Positions 39,502 through 53,323 of a stretch of 64,000 nucleotides of DNA are shown piece after piece. Within the stretch, counting starts at the first letter, position 1. Each line of letters opens with the position of its first letter. Under the pieces are notes generated by a model. That model saw only the letters and a list, made by a program, of their open reading frames with translations. It did not search any database and had not been told where the DNA came from. Source of the DNA: Plecoglossus altivelis. Lineage: Eukaryota > Chordata > Actinopteri > Osmeriformes > Plecoglossidae. Both the position numbers and the translations under genes were made by a program. The stretch is taken from positions 5,655,962 to 5,719,961 of the forward strand of contig BROE01000011.1 of the NCBI GenBank assembly GCA_036571765.1, written 5' to 3'.

Positions 39502-39507
39502 ATTAAA
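39502..39507 (+). terminator. Candidate polr3gl polyadenylation signal (ATTAAA)
   Basis: ATTAAA about 750 nt after the stop codon, followed by a TGTCTTT-rich stretch. A canonical AATAAA at 39781-39786 is an alternative distal site. Confidence 0.4.
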
Positions 39508-42500
39508 GTGTCTTTCATTCAGTTTTCCTTGGAATATAGGTAATTCCTATCAGAAAAAGGGTTTGTATATTGCTTTCATCTGTTCTCCACACGCCTAACT
39601 TAGACTCACCCACTGCATCTGCTGACCTGCAGTTTTCGATAGATATACAAATGTGTACATACACAAATCTATTTCCAACAAACGGTTCTTTCATTTTTAT
39701 TTGATAGAATATAGGTAGAAATATCAACCATTATTAATGTTTACCCATTTGCTTCATAAATTAAATTCCCTTGGTAAAAAAATAAAAACTTAGTATAGAT
39801 CATGTGAAATTGCCGCCACTTCACCAGCTAAATGTTCGAGAGGATAGATTGTAGACATTTGAGGTCTCCGTACCACATTCTTTCTGAATTTCTCTATCAA
39901 GGGTTAAAGTTGTGTGCTAGCTAGATTGTATGTCCACACTAAGCAAGGAGCTTCTATCTTTAACAACGATGCGGAAAATGGGCAGATGTTGACGTGCAGT
40001 TGGAAAAGGTGAACGACCTAACCCTGAGGTCAAGACCTTGTTTTTGACGACGTGCACTTGGTCACGTACTCCCTCTCACAGAAAATGTGCACGGTCAGCT
40101 TAACCTGTTCAGAAATGCAAGGTGTATGCTTATCATACATAACTACACTGCGTTCACTGCGTTCAACATTGTGCTTCCCGTATTTCAATATCACACAACA
40201 TGCGTGCAGCTGAAGCAAAAACTACGCAGGAAAACGTCAGGTGCTTTTCCGTTTCTTCTCAGTGAGAAAAACACATTACGCAACCAGTCATGTGGTGGGA
40301 AGGACAGGTGTGGTATGTGGGGCTGTAAACAGTGCTTAACAGCACTAAGGGCTGTGCGACTGGGGAACAGAACAGGGAGCTGTCTACTGCACCTCTAACG
40401 GGCGTGGCCTATCCGCCTGTACAGGGAAGAACACACATTTTCCTTTGTTTACCACACTGGGTTCGATTGACTTACTGACCCTTGCAGGGGTCACGGACAC
40501 ACCTAGTTCCAGAGCTGCAAACAACGAGAGTAACAGTGCAAGCTGTGTAGGGAGAGTTACTGTGGAGTTGTATGATGTGGCCTGCACTGGGAAATAAGCC
40601 GTGTCAGATCTGGTTGGAAGAAATGTAGTCATGTCACTATGTCTGCCATTTAAAATAAACACTTTGGCCTTGAATCCAACCGAAATTTTCGGACGCAACA
40701 AATGTCAGCCACGTACTGTATGAGATCATTGAAGTCTTGGAACACATATCGTGTGCTTATTTTATTATTCTTCACATTTCATGAAGTAGAATGCAGTTAC
40801 CCTCAGCAAAACATTGTGACTTTGTGTCAGCCACTTGTCTGGTGATGCTGTAAGTGGTAGGAGACTCTAAACAGGGGCTCCATGTGACTAGCCTCCTGTC
40901 CAATTTGAAACACTTCCCCACTCAATGGAAACGAGCCCAGCTGGACACGGTTGAGTTGTAACTGGAGAGGAGTCTGGTATTTGGGCCTGGAAACATGAAG
41001 AAGCTGACAATTTACAGCTCTCGACAGCACCTGTATTTTAACTGCTTGGAAGAATGACAGCTAGCATTACGGAGTAGCTGACTGATAACAACCTGAAGTT
41101 GTTTAACGAGGCTCTTGTCTGGTGTAACACAGCTGAACCTCCATGTGAAGGCACCTAGCAACCTTGTTTTGCACATGTTTTTTTTTAATGTTTTTTTTAT
41201 CCCAAGTGTCACTCACAGAGAATCTTTGGTCTGTAACTGTTCGTCACAAGATCTCAATGTCACCCCCCAACTGAAGTATCACACACGTTGTAGTTCAGCA
41301 ATTGTCCTCTTGGTGGCAGTCTTATCTCACCGTGAACAAAGGGGCCAACACCATGACAAAACTTGAAAAACAATGTGAGGTTATGTGCATTGCTGCATGT
41401 GATGAATAACATTCAGTGTGTTTCCTCTTTGGGATCCATCAATCAGAACTGAATACACAGGTAGGCCTCTATAATGGTGAGGCTCTCAGTTCAGACTTAA
41501 ACCAATTCAACATTGATATACAGTTTTACTTGACACTAGATAGGGTTATATTTATGATCAAATTAGCAACTTTCATTGGTTAGATACACAGAGATAATGG
41601 TGTCCATCTTACTGCAAAGTAACATGAGAATTCGGTGTTAGCCTGTGTCCTCAGGACATACAAGACGACACAGGTGTGGTTGCCTTGCTAAAGGTGATCC
41701 TATTCACATTACACAGAGCAACACGAGCAGGTTTGTCTCCCACCTATCAAGTGTAGCCCAGAGCTCATCACTAATCAATAAGACAGTCATAGCTGCCATA
41801 GCCCTGTCTGTGTCAGTTGCAATAAACCTTTTCGGTAACTGTAGTAAAACCATAGTATTAAAACCAAATTAGGTATGGTTTTTTCATTGCAATGTTTTAT
41901 TTTTATTTTTTATTAGATGTTTATTAGATGTTTATTAGAACTGCACAGACTTGCACATGCAATCTTTAGTCTCACAACGCACGCCTTGAACTGTCCAATG
42001 CGCTTTTCTCAAAACTACCACAATCGCTGGCTGTCGACCACATGGAGGCCACAGTGATTAGAGGCTAATCCAGGCCTAGCGACCAGCAGGCTGGGTGGAG
42101 GGTGGATACAGGTCCCTCCCACGCCTGCTTACACAGGTGTGACCACCATGCTGTGTCCTCCTTTCAGCCACTCGTGCACAGTAAGGTTGAGCTAGACCGC
42201 ATGGCAAGGAACACCTTCAGGACACTGACACGTAATCCTTGGTTGGAACGATTAGACCATAAGTCAAAAAGAGGATTTAACCTCGGAAAGTGAGGAAAGG
42301 GTTTGCGTCTGGCCTCAGGTGTTAGAGTCTAACAGCTAGACTAGCAATTCTAACAACATTGTTATCTCACAGTCATTCCGTTCTCCTGCAGAAAAATGGC
42401 TGACGTATCGGTCAGAATATAAGGGAAATCTGAGAAGAAAGGGGCAGTTGAACAAATGTTGTGTCGTCTCTTGGGAGAGACAGTCTGTGTGTGTGTACCC

Positions 42501-44670
42501 AAACTGGAAATGGTTGCTCAAAGCGTGACCTTTCCTTGCTGTAATCTTTTCACTAAATCCACCTTTGCTGCTGACCCCAGGTTTCCTGCCTACTACTGCT
42601 TGTGACACTTACAGAGACATGAACCAACCTGACCACAGTCTATCAGTGACGACCATACAGCCGTTGTTGTTAGATTGTGGTGTGGTTTATATAGCCATGC
42701 GTCTGTTCAGGTTGTTAGGGAAGAGATGTGTCCTGCCCTCCTTTGCTGAGCCAGGACATTTATTCTACTGCTGATTTGGAGCCATGCGTAATGTCTCATG
42801 ACTCCCACGAGATACGCAGCTAACAAGCCACTTCCTGTTTCAGCCTCAGTAAGGAACATGCTGTGCTGTGTCGTTTCCTATCTGTGCTCTGAATGTAGGA
42901 GGGTCGGACTTTGGCTTCCTGTGTTTGTACGTTTTACAGCTTTCGCTTCCCTTTCCCTTGTGCCTGGCTAGTTGCTCACCCTGAGACTGTGCGCCTTTAT
43001 TATTTTAGAAAACAAAGAAGGCATGAAAATGACCCTTGTTTAATAATTCAGTTTATTGTTTGAATGAACGTCACTCCTGATGCACAAACTTAGCCATTTA
43101 CCTTATGACGTTTGAAACCATCTGTAATGTTTTTTCTGTTAGCCCTGTTTTCTGTCTCCTTTCCTCTTTCAGCCACCATGCCATGTGAACAGCCGATGGG
43201 AGATAGCACAAGGACCACTTTGTTGACTCTTGTATGTTGTGTTGAATTGATATGGGTGCTTACAAGGCTCTGGGGAGGCTGTCCAAGTCCAATAGAAGTA
43301 GTTGTCAAGGCATTTCCCCTGCTCTCTATGACTGTTGGAAGACAGAGGTGTTGGGCAGATTTTCATATGAAAAACAGGTTTTGCATTTTGTGCTTTATCA
43401 CTCTTGTGTGGCCAGTAGCTGGTTTCGTCCAGTGCATTGTTGCTAACACTCACTAACGTTGTGCCATTTAAATATTGAATATTATCTCTGCTCTGGCTAT
43501 TGACTTTGTGTTCGATACAGTGACACCTATGACAATTTACAAATACAAACTGAAAAGATTCTGCCTTGTGTGTTATTGGAAGAAAGTAACATTAACTCAG
43601 CAATCCTGTCTCTGTGTCCATGTAAAAACACCCATGACAACACAGACTACTTGAGATTATTCAGAACATAACAATAAAATCTCATCTTCAGTCACAACAG
43701 TGCCGTAGTTGGTACAGACCAAGGCCAGCGTGTATCTAAGAGAGGATTTCCACAGTAGTCTGGAAAACATCTGTTGCTATTGGTGAGTTTTACCCAATGA
43801 CTAACCTCCACCATGTTGTTGTGAAAACACTGAACAGAATATCAACAATGTTTACCCTCCTGCATCAGACAGAGTTGCGTGATTATTGCATTCCACAACA
43901 CAAAGTTATTATAAAATGATGATTCATTAATCATTCACATACATTGTGAATTCAATAGCTCCCTGTCCTCATTTATGTGGCTGGATGACACAGTAAAAGC
44001 CAGTCAGTAACATATTATCACCATTACCATTTTGTTCTTTTGCCAGTTTGATGTCAACAAGTTGCCAGTGAGATAGCTCAACACTGGCCCAGGCTGAGAG
44101 GGAGGAGGGGCAGGGGTGGAACAGCTCAGCAACTGCCCCTTGATTGATGCTGATGCTAAAATTAGTCCTAAGTTAGCTGTCCTGCTGTACTGTGAGAAGG
44201 ACATATTTCTGCAAGGCAGGGAGAGTGAAGCTAGGGGTGCACTGAGAGGGCACCTGCACCATTACGGTGCACTTTTCAACAGCACCCCTCTGACGAAAGC
44301 AATAGGACCAGGCCTGGAAATGCACACTCAAGTTGCACAAGCACAAGGGAGACATAGACACAAGCACGTTAAGTCAGATAGCATATTCAACTTTGTTTGG
44401 CTGTCATTTCCTCAAGGTGATCTTTTTCACGTCAGTGCAGACCTGTGTAAAAACACGAGGTATTTCATGCTTCTGAACGCTTTGCTCAAATAAAGGCATA
44501 TGATGGAAAGAATGTGTATAGAAAATAACACATAACTGCTCAGATATCTTGTACAACAGCTTATACAGTATCTGTCTCACAAAGAGGAATGTTTTGTTTT
44601 AGACCATAGTCTGGGAGAAAAATCTATTTGTTGTAATGCCCTACACAAGATGGTGTAACCTCAGGTGAGG

Positions 44671-44704
44671 AAAAACAAGACCTCTTGGAGGAGGTCTTGT
44701 TTTT
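44671..44704. repeat. Perfect 14-bp inverted repeat (hairpin)
   Basis: AAAAACAAGACCTC (44671-44684) and GAGGTCTTGTTTTT (44691-44704) are perfect inverted copies around a 6-base loop. A second imperfect pair surrounds it: AGTCTGGGAGAAAAA near 44609 and TTTTTCTCTCCCAGACT near 44700-44716. This suggests a small foldback element of about 110 bases. Confidence 0.75.
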
Positions 44705-47467
44705 CTCTCCCAGACTCTGTTTTGCTGGAGGAGTACAGCACATTCCAATCACTCTGCCGAGTGTGGGACGATTGTGTTTACACAGTCATGTCAGGCGCCT
44801 CCCTCTCCTGTAACACGTCCACAAACACACACTGTACTGCAGCGACCACAGAGAGTAGTTTCAACTTGATTGTTATAATGTAAACATTGATGTGCAGTGC
44901 ATGCCAGTATAATCTTAGAACCTTTAGGATTTGTCTGTTGAGAAATAGAAGGCCATAGAGTTGATTCCCGTGATAGGAATAGTTAGCTATAATATAGAGC
45001 TCATCGTACACATAATCGCTTGGTTGTTCACTCGTAGAGTTTTGTGGATAACATCTCTTGAATCTGTACGTTGTGCGCTTGTTGGTGAACACAATACATC
45101 AGAGACTGTCTGCAAGTCCTTTCATACGTTGGATATGCTTGCTGACATGTCAATAATCATGCATGCATGTGTGTGGGCATGGGTGAGGTTGTGTGGACAG
45201 GTACACTTTGTGTTAGGGAACGTCTTGTACACTTTGAGACATGTGACTTATCACATAAAAAAAATATCACCTGCCCACATCCTGTTGTCAACTTTCTTCT
45301 GTCCTCCTTCTGGCTGTGTTACGTATCAAACCAGAAATGTTTATGTACAGTAACTGAGGTTCGCTGTGTTATAAACAGTTTTTCATCAATGTGCTTACCA
45401 TCACCTTTTGAATGATGCCCTATTTATAAATGTCAACCATGGAGGATATGTAAGGTAAAGGCACTGACCCAGCATATATATAAGTTTGGCCTTATGCCAA
45501 AGCCTTCATACAGATATAGGTCAATGTAACTGATGCAAGTGTGACCTCTCAGTCACAGATTATGTACTATAGGTCAGTATCCCAGATATGCAGACAGCAT
45601 AGTTAACCTACTTTCAGTAAAAGGGTCCAAGAATGGTTGAGCCAAGGAGGGGTGAATTAGTGTATTACTGTGATATGACATCCACTGGGAACCAGACACA
45701 TCAGTGCTTCACAAGCATTATAGAAGTGGCAACAGATAAAAGTAGCATTTACTGCCAGGTCACCCAGTACAGTTTGTTCTTAATCTTTCAAGAGACCCTA
45801 TGTCATCAGGGAGTATGTGGAGCTCAGTGACAGAACAAACAAGGTTAGTCATCGGAATTTATGAAAAAGGTGGGTTCGTTGAGAAACCCTTTCCTAAAAT
45901 TGCTCTGTTACAACACCAGACACTGAGCCTTAGTTGCCTGTGGGGATGCTGGCATTCCCTGTCCGCATGGTAGACGCATGTACAGGTCCACCAGCCAATT
46001 GTAAAGCGCATGATCGCACCGTTCAGCCAATAGGAACTACTCTCATAATGCGACTGCAGTCTGAGACAGGATGTTCAGTTAAGAGAGGGGAATTTGTTCT
46101 CTGGAAAATCAGAGTGAAGGGGGAAGGCAGAACTGAAGGAGAGAACAAGCAGAATGGAAAAGTTAAACATCATGATTTATAGTTCTCATCTCTTTGTATA
46201 TGTTCAGAAATAGGCCATGAATGAACCATGAGTTGATAAAGTATGTCTGTAACAGTCACAATGTTTATTCCAAAAAACAATTTCCATAGAAGCTGATCTT
46301 TTTGTCGTAAGAAGCTATCTTATGAAGCAGTTCAAATTATTTTACAATGCCTGACTTAGTTATCCTGTGTTGGACGGTGTGTTCTTTTGTGAAAGGTAAC
46401 CTTCAAAGGTGTGCTTGTCTGTGACACCTTTAGTTACCTCATGCCTGTCGACAAAGGCAAGCATGAATTATTCAATACTGATTATGAGTCGGATACATGC
46501 ATCTTAAGTTAGGACCACAATTCATTTGTTTCAGCCAAGGAACAGTCTCAACCAGACACAGTGCAACAGTAGCATCACCAACATTATATAATTCTGATCA
46601 TTTGACAGTGCAACAATAAAACAAGAAGATATCTGAAGTGCAACAGTGTGAACAGTTTTGTCTGTTGTAGCACTAGTCGCTACATTATGTCTTATGGTAC
46701 CTGTGAAAAATAACCTTTACTGCATGTTGTATTTGAGATCCACAGCGTAATGTTTCACAAAAGGTTATGTTCTGTTAAGTGCAGTTTAAGTTGAAGGTCA
46801 AGTCTCTAAGTTCAAATCTAACTTAATTGACAGTGTTTTGATGACAATGTGATTAGAAGGATAACATGTACTGCCTTTGTAACTGTTCCTCAAAACTGGT
46901 AAGAAATATAAAAATTTGGGTCCAAACATTTGACCCTTTATCGTTACAAAAGTAAACATCTGTATCAGAAAGAATTCAAATTAGATTAACTGGCCAAGTG
47001 TGCTCTCACACAGAATTAGCTGTAGTTTACTAAACGTTCTATGTTAGGAAAGCAAGGGTGCTTTTTAAAAAGAAGGGATGAGAAAGAAAAAAAGAAAGGT
47101 GGGTGGGTGGGAGACAGCCAGTGAGCAGCCACAGCACATAACAGGGAATCCAAACAGGAAGGGTTGAGGTGCTGGGTGTGGTGATCATGCATGGGGCCAA
47201 TGGCAGGCCTTGTGAACAAGAGATTCAGCCAATAATGATATGAGTGAACAAGGGCCTGGGGATTAGAGGAAAAATAAGATAGCTATATTGAGATCACTGT
47301 AGAAATAGTCTATGTTACCCACATCCAACATTGTAACATTGTTGTATCTTTGCCAGTTATAAAAATGACATAATTTTATTTGGGGTCTAAATCCATGGAA
47401 AGTGAAGAAAGTCATTAGATTTTCTTGGAAGACAAGCTTCACATATCTAGGCAATAGACCATGGCAA

Positions 47468-47600
47468 GGATATGCGTGTGAGTGTTTGTGTGCGTGTGTA
47501 TGCGTGAGTGTGTACGTGCGAGTGTGTATGTGTGAGTGTGTGTATGTGTGAGTGTGTATGTGTGATTGTATGTGTGAGTGTGTGTGTGTGTGTGTGCATA
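47468..47600. repeat. GT-rich compound microsatellite
   Basis: Repeating GTGTGA/GTGTAT/GTGAGT units with a pure GT run at the right end, about 47578-47597. Confidence 0.85.
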
Positions 47601-50600
47601 TTTGGCATGCAGTCTTTAGAAAGCACAGGCTGTACTACAGTAGAGCCAGGCTCATGCTGGGGAGCAAAGGCAACACAGGGAACAAAGCCTTGTTTGGTCA
47701 GTTTGGAGAGGCTCAGAAAGAGCCGGCCATTCCACTGAGCCGCCCAGACTTAAGTCAATTCTGACTTATCAAGTGGCCATCTAATGATACTGTACAGAAA
47801 TTAATACATAAATGACATGAATAAGTACATGTTTAATGTCATACAATGATTAAGATTATATTTGTTTCTATTTGCAATCCCTTTTTTAAATAATCTTGAG
47901 ACATTTGAAATGTCCTCACTTAGAAATGATTACATGTGTGTCCGTTCAGCTTTGCGACATAAAACGAGCCTCTTATTTATCCTTACTGAGGACTTCCTTC
48001 TTCACCTGTTGATGCAACATTACTCACAACGCCGTTGGCTGAAACCAGTTTGTACTTTGGTTGCCATTCACACCCTGCGTGCACAGCTTTTAAGATTTGT
48101 TGCACAAAAAACAAGACCAGACATGTCACCATCATGCTCAAGAAAAGAAAGCCCTTATTTTTCTGGACATAATGTAAAAATGATAAAAACCATCCATTAG
48201 ACCTGTGCCTAGATCAGATTGTGAAATCATAAATGCCACAGCTGCTAAAAGGAGAGTCGAGCCAAGGTAAACTCAGAGTTGGGATTTTTCCATGACGGTG
48301 AGGGGATTCCTGTGCCTCTGGGATGAAGAAATGTTGACGTCAGTCATGAAAACTAAAACTGAAAGTATTTGTGGGGTTGGTTGGGGAGTCTGTTTTTATT
48401 GGTCTAAGGAACCAACAAGACATATTTGAAGAAATTAGAGCATGCATGCTTGTCACTAGTTTGCTGACAACTTGTGTTTTTCTCACGATATCAAACACTT
48501 CGGACAAGATGCCTTAAGGTGACAAAGTTTTCAAGGCTTTGATGACAATAAGTGTGCTGAATGGACCTGCTTCTTTTTAACTTGGGCCATCATCGTTTAC
48601 ACTGCAAATGCCAGAGGCTGTTGTTTGCTCAAAAAGCATTGGAAACAGGCAAGCCAACAGCAAGTCAAATCATCTGCTCTACACCAATCAAAGCTCCAAC
48701 ATGGAGCATGCACAGTGTGAGCACCTGTTGGCACCAACTCTGGCCTTCTGGGATAACAATCTTCTATAAACACTAACATGCTTCACCTTGAAACACTCAA
48801 GAGAGTTTTGGAGGTAAGATTAGCTCAATTAAAATCAGTTTAAGGAGTGATATCGATGTTTAAGAGCAGACCAACATAATTAAACAGATTTGTTCACTTA
48901 CAGTTAGACTTTTTCATTCCTACACAGACTATTGCATTGTTACTATGCTGCCCTCATGCCATTACAAATCTATGTCCATTAACAATATCTGACTGAGTTG
49001 TCTTTGTCATGCTGTCTCCCAAACCCTTTGTCTGTCTTTGCAAGGGCACTTGGTCCATGGTGTCATCAAAATGCCCAGGTCACAGAGGCCCAGGAGGTCA
49101 AACATAAACTTAGGGTTAACTAATCCTAGGACTTTAACATCTTATTTGATAGCATTTCGACTGGCAGGATGCACCAGGATTTTCCAGTGTATCATAATGA
49201 CAGAACCGTTTGAGTTGGGCTCACTAGGCTTCCATAAACCAATCCTTGAGATCAAGTGTTTGCAATTCATCGCTATGAACGAAGGACTGAGGATGACTCA
49301 TTATCTATTGCAGAGAGCATGTGCAGCCAGCTGGGAATGTGTTTGCCTTTGGAGTCACTGTCTCTTCACACTGACGCAGTTTTCTTGCAGACAAACATTT
49401 TAACATGGATTTGTTAAGTTCCCAAATCTACATGATCAAGGTCAACTTCATATTACCAGTGAAAAGCTTTCACGTGTAAACTGGTTTTTCTGTTACAGCC
49501 TCGTCTCTCTATTGTATTCTTCCATCAGTCTAACTAGGGGAAAGGGGAAACCAAGGTCTTGATCAAGCTCAGTAAGCAGATCCCAGACCAGCTCTGGTTA
49601 CATCAAAAGTATTTGTCCAAATGACCTTATTTATTTCAGCTTTCTGGACCTCGCTGGGAAAAGCAATTCCCAAACGAATGTTTCCAGACAATGTGTTGTC
49701 ATAGCTACTTAATTCGGTGGGATATCCTAATGATCTGAGGAGGGACATGACCGCTGCTGTGATGTTTTTGAAGCAGCAGCAGGTGTTGGATACCGGTCAA
49801 GTCACCTTTGTTCCACATAGCAGGGCCAGCTTACGTAATACTGTAAAAAAAAAAAGGAACTGACCCTCCGCATCGCCATCCTACACTGCCACCTCATACT
49901 GCACCGCTGCAGCCAGTGTTCATGGACATGTTCCCCTCCAAGACATTTTTTCCATCTTAAATGTTGTTTATTGTGTCATGTTTATTATAGCAATACACGT
50001 AACACGTCTGAAATTAATTTAAATGCATGACCATTTCCGGCAGAGGGGAATCCTTACACGCAACACCATGGAAGTCCATGGTAGCATGTTCCAAAACGGT
50101 GGGCTGGCTGCAGGAAACATTCTTTTGGGTGCTGAGAGGTCATAAATACTACACCCAGGGGAGCAGAGGAGGCACAGTTGACCCGGCCATACTTGGACAA
50201 CTCTCCTTTTTTTGTTTGGATCTCCTCATGGCTGTTACCTGGACAGATCCATGGGGGCTGGCCTTAGGGGGCAAGGGGAGAGAGGATGAATGGTCAAAAA
50301 GGGTGCTCCAATCTGGAAACAGCTGCAGTTGCAGTAAACAACAGTGTTAAATTACATGGGCATGGGATACCATCAAGGCTTGCTATGGAGACTGTCCAAT
50401 TGGACTGTAGTGCAAGTAGTTGGACTATTTGTGTAGCTATAAGAGACCCACAGAACAAGTTGTTAATAGGACTAGGATGCAAGTTTTGTTACGTTATGAT
50501 ATGGTATGATTGTAGGTTTTTTTAAAACACACACAAAAAAAGCATTTTATTTGGGATATATCAGACATAAGGGACATTCTGGATTTATTTAACAGGCCCA

Positions 50601-52751
50601 GTAAAGTGCATCGTTTAAGAGTCCAGATATGGACCGCTGATGTTAACCAGTGGATGGTACCAGATCATTTGCACGGCTTTAGCTACACTAGGCTTAGAGT
50701 CAAACACGAAACTATACTCAGACTTCAAGGTGTCTTAGCAGGACCGCTGAGTAGGTGAGAACTATGGACATTTCAACAACGTGATTGTGAATGCAAACAG
50801 GTCTGCACAGTGCAAGCAGGAATCCTACATAGAAAACGTCCCTGCATTTGACCCTGCACTTGATAAACTGCATGGCTATCGGCCATCATATTGCGTCCAT
50901 TGCATAATGCTGTTTATAGTTGACAATGTGTATAGTAACCATAGGTCATGTTTAGACATTAACACGCATAGACGTAGACAGTGCTGTTGACACTGACAGA
51001 CTAAAATGAACATTTTTTGAAGCAATTGTGGCTGCACACAACATTTTATACTGTGGTCAGCCAGTATGTTTTACATAATGCTTGGCTCACAGACAGTTTT
51101 GTTCCATGCCAAGGGGACATGGCAGAACAGAGGGTCTCCAGCACTGATTCTAAGAACTGGCACTGGGGTGAAGGTGGGTTTAGGTGACCCCTCCATGTCC
51201 CACACACATTTGAGCTATGACATAATAGTGGATCTGTATTCGGCCAATCAAGGTTCTGTCGACAGGGCTAGTTTCCAGTCATCAGTGTAGAGGTCCTCAT
51301 AGGACATGGAACTGACACATTCATGGGAAATCCATGAATGCATGTTAGTCACGGTTCTCAAACCTTCCCAGTCAGGTGTTGAATCCAATTTTTATAAGAA
51401 CGTATTTCTCAACATATATTTCTTCCACATATTAAGTCAAATGAATTAATTCCTATTCGGTTATGTTAGTAATGATATCGCAATCAACATTGGAACATAT
51501 TCCAGCTAACTTCCTTCAAATAATTACATCAGAAATTCAAACTGTAGAGTTACGCAATATGGCCTATGATGGTGAGTCTTTCTGTCAAAGACACTCCCAG
51601 GACAGGAGGGCACAGGCATGATATATGACAACACACAGGGACACACCCTTTTATGTCACAACTATTTTCTAAAATGCAGTGCATATCACAAAAGATGCTT
51701 TCACTGAGATTCTTGGGTATCAGTTCTTCATTCAACATCTACTGTATACGGAAACAACACTCTTCCGAATCTGTTTGGAAGGGCACCTTAAATGCAAAAA
51801 TCAAAGAAAGATGAAACTAGCACACACTACAAGGTTAAAAAATTACTTTATTCATGAGACCATTTCCCCATATCAGGCTATGTACATGGGTTGTCCCAAA
51901 GCCACATATATGTTCATTGGTGTGCAGTTTCAATCTGAAAGAGATTGGCAATTGGATGAGAAGGACAAGTAATTCTGAGAAACTCCTTGGCATTTCTGCT
52001 AACAATGTAGCGTGCTGTTTTCCAAGTGTCTGCCACGCTGGCAGTAAACTGTACCCAACTGTTGGCATGTAAACTATACCCATCTCCAAATATAGCGTGT
52101 GTGTGCACCCCTAGTCTCAATTTGGCTTCAAAATAGTGTTCAGCCTACAAGGAGTCATTTGCAACCACGAGGAGCTGGCCAAATGAATATACAGTGTGTG
52201 ATCAATGTTTTATAAAGAACAATCTTTAAAGATGTAAAGTGAATGTATCTGTTTGCAACGCCCAGCCAGAAAATGTATTTAACTGAGACTGTCTTGGCTT
52301 CGATCTAGTTTGTGAAAGCACAGACTGTCACTTGTAACAATTGAATACGGTGGAGTTGAGAAATTGCTATAGCAGTTATGTTCATTCATAAGGATGAGCT
52401 TTACTGGTAGCACAGTGACATCAGTTTTCTTGGTTTAATAGGGTCTGTCAGCGATTCTCCTGAAAGCCTTTCGACACAGCTCAGTTTGCTAATGGAAAGC
52501 ATTATGGCTTGTTTCCCTTTACCAAGGCCAGGATGGACAAGCAATTTAATAGGGTTAAATGAGGGGAAGGGAAATGATCATATACTGTAACGCATGACCA
52601 ACTAGTGAATCATCAAGCTCAAGACTCACCAGCTCCTCTAGTTAACCATCACCTTTGAATAGACCAATAGCTGTAACTTTGCACACACCGACGATCATTA
52701 GACAATATAAACAATGAATATGTATTATGTATCAAAAGGCTAATTTCGATC

Positions 52752-52775
52752 CAAATGAATTCTTGAATTCATTTG
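52752..52775. repeat. Perfect inverted repeat, 11-bp arms
   Basis: CAAATGAATTC and GAATTCATTTG are perfect inverted copies separated by two T. There is no obvious mobile-element context, and no T run or gene end nearby. Confidence 0.8.
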
Positions 52776-53304
52776 TCTCTGTTCACCAGAGCCCTAAGAG
52801 AGACAGTAAAGGTGACAGGATGGACAGGCAGCTAGACGACAGCTTCCTGTTGTGGCTCACAGAGCCATGAATGGCTTCAATCTGAAATAGTATTAAACTG
52901 GGCTAGGCTCCGTAGGGCTATAAACACATACATGGTATTATGGGGTACATGAGGTGTACAGTGTCACACAGAAATGGTGTGTGACAGCATATGAGAAAAA
53001 CCTGAAAGGATAACAGCAGATGGAAGCCAAAGTGGGGAAATACTACTGGTCCGATCTGCAATAGAAGAGGGTTTAACCATGCAGTATGGCTAGAGATATG
53101 CTCCCCTATCTCTCCTCTCAGACACACTGGAACAGAGCAGCAGCAAATGATGAGAGCAGAAGCCTCCATGAGAAGATATTTGAACGCCCTCAGTATAACG
53201 TCCACGCTGTGCAGTTAAGGGCAGAAACATGTACTTTGGAGAAGATCCCATTTTCTACGTAGAGGTGGTGACGCTTGTTGAAAGTGAGAAGAGGACACTA
53301 TAGG

Positions 53305-53323
53305 TTTATTTCCACGTTTTATT
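53305..53323 (-). terminator. Candidate txnip polyadenylation signals
   Basis: Two TTTATT hexamers on the plus strand (53305-53310 and 53318-53323) read AATAAA on the minus strand. They lie about 1.26 kb after the txnip stop codon. The resulting 3' UTR length is comparable to that of mammalian TXNIP. Confidence 0.5.

Larger units (their letters stand above)
39790..53300. other. Gene-free stretch between convergent polr3gl and txnip
   Basis: About 13.5 kb without a supportable exon on either strand. Frames such as 43112-43456 (+) and 40384-40701 (-) have no recognisable domain and no splice partner. The sequence is mostly unique and AT-rich, with a GT microsatellite at 47468-47600, a hairpin at 44671-44704 and a palindrome at 52752-52775. 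polr3gl and txnip are convergent, so no promoter is expected here. Distal enhancers or a non-coding RNA cannot be ruled out. Confidence 0.6.

Noticed and set aside
43112..43456. 114-aa plus-strand frame with a hydrophobic, signal-like N-terminus
   Set aside because: The hydrophobic start comes from T-rich sequence. There are no cysteine-pattern or family matches and no neighbouring exons. The opposite strand is equally open.
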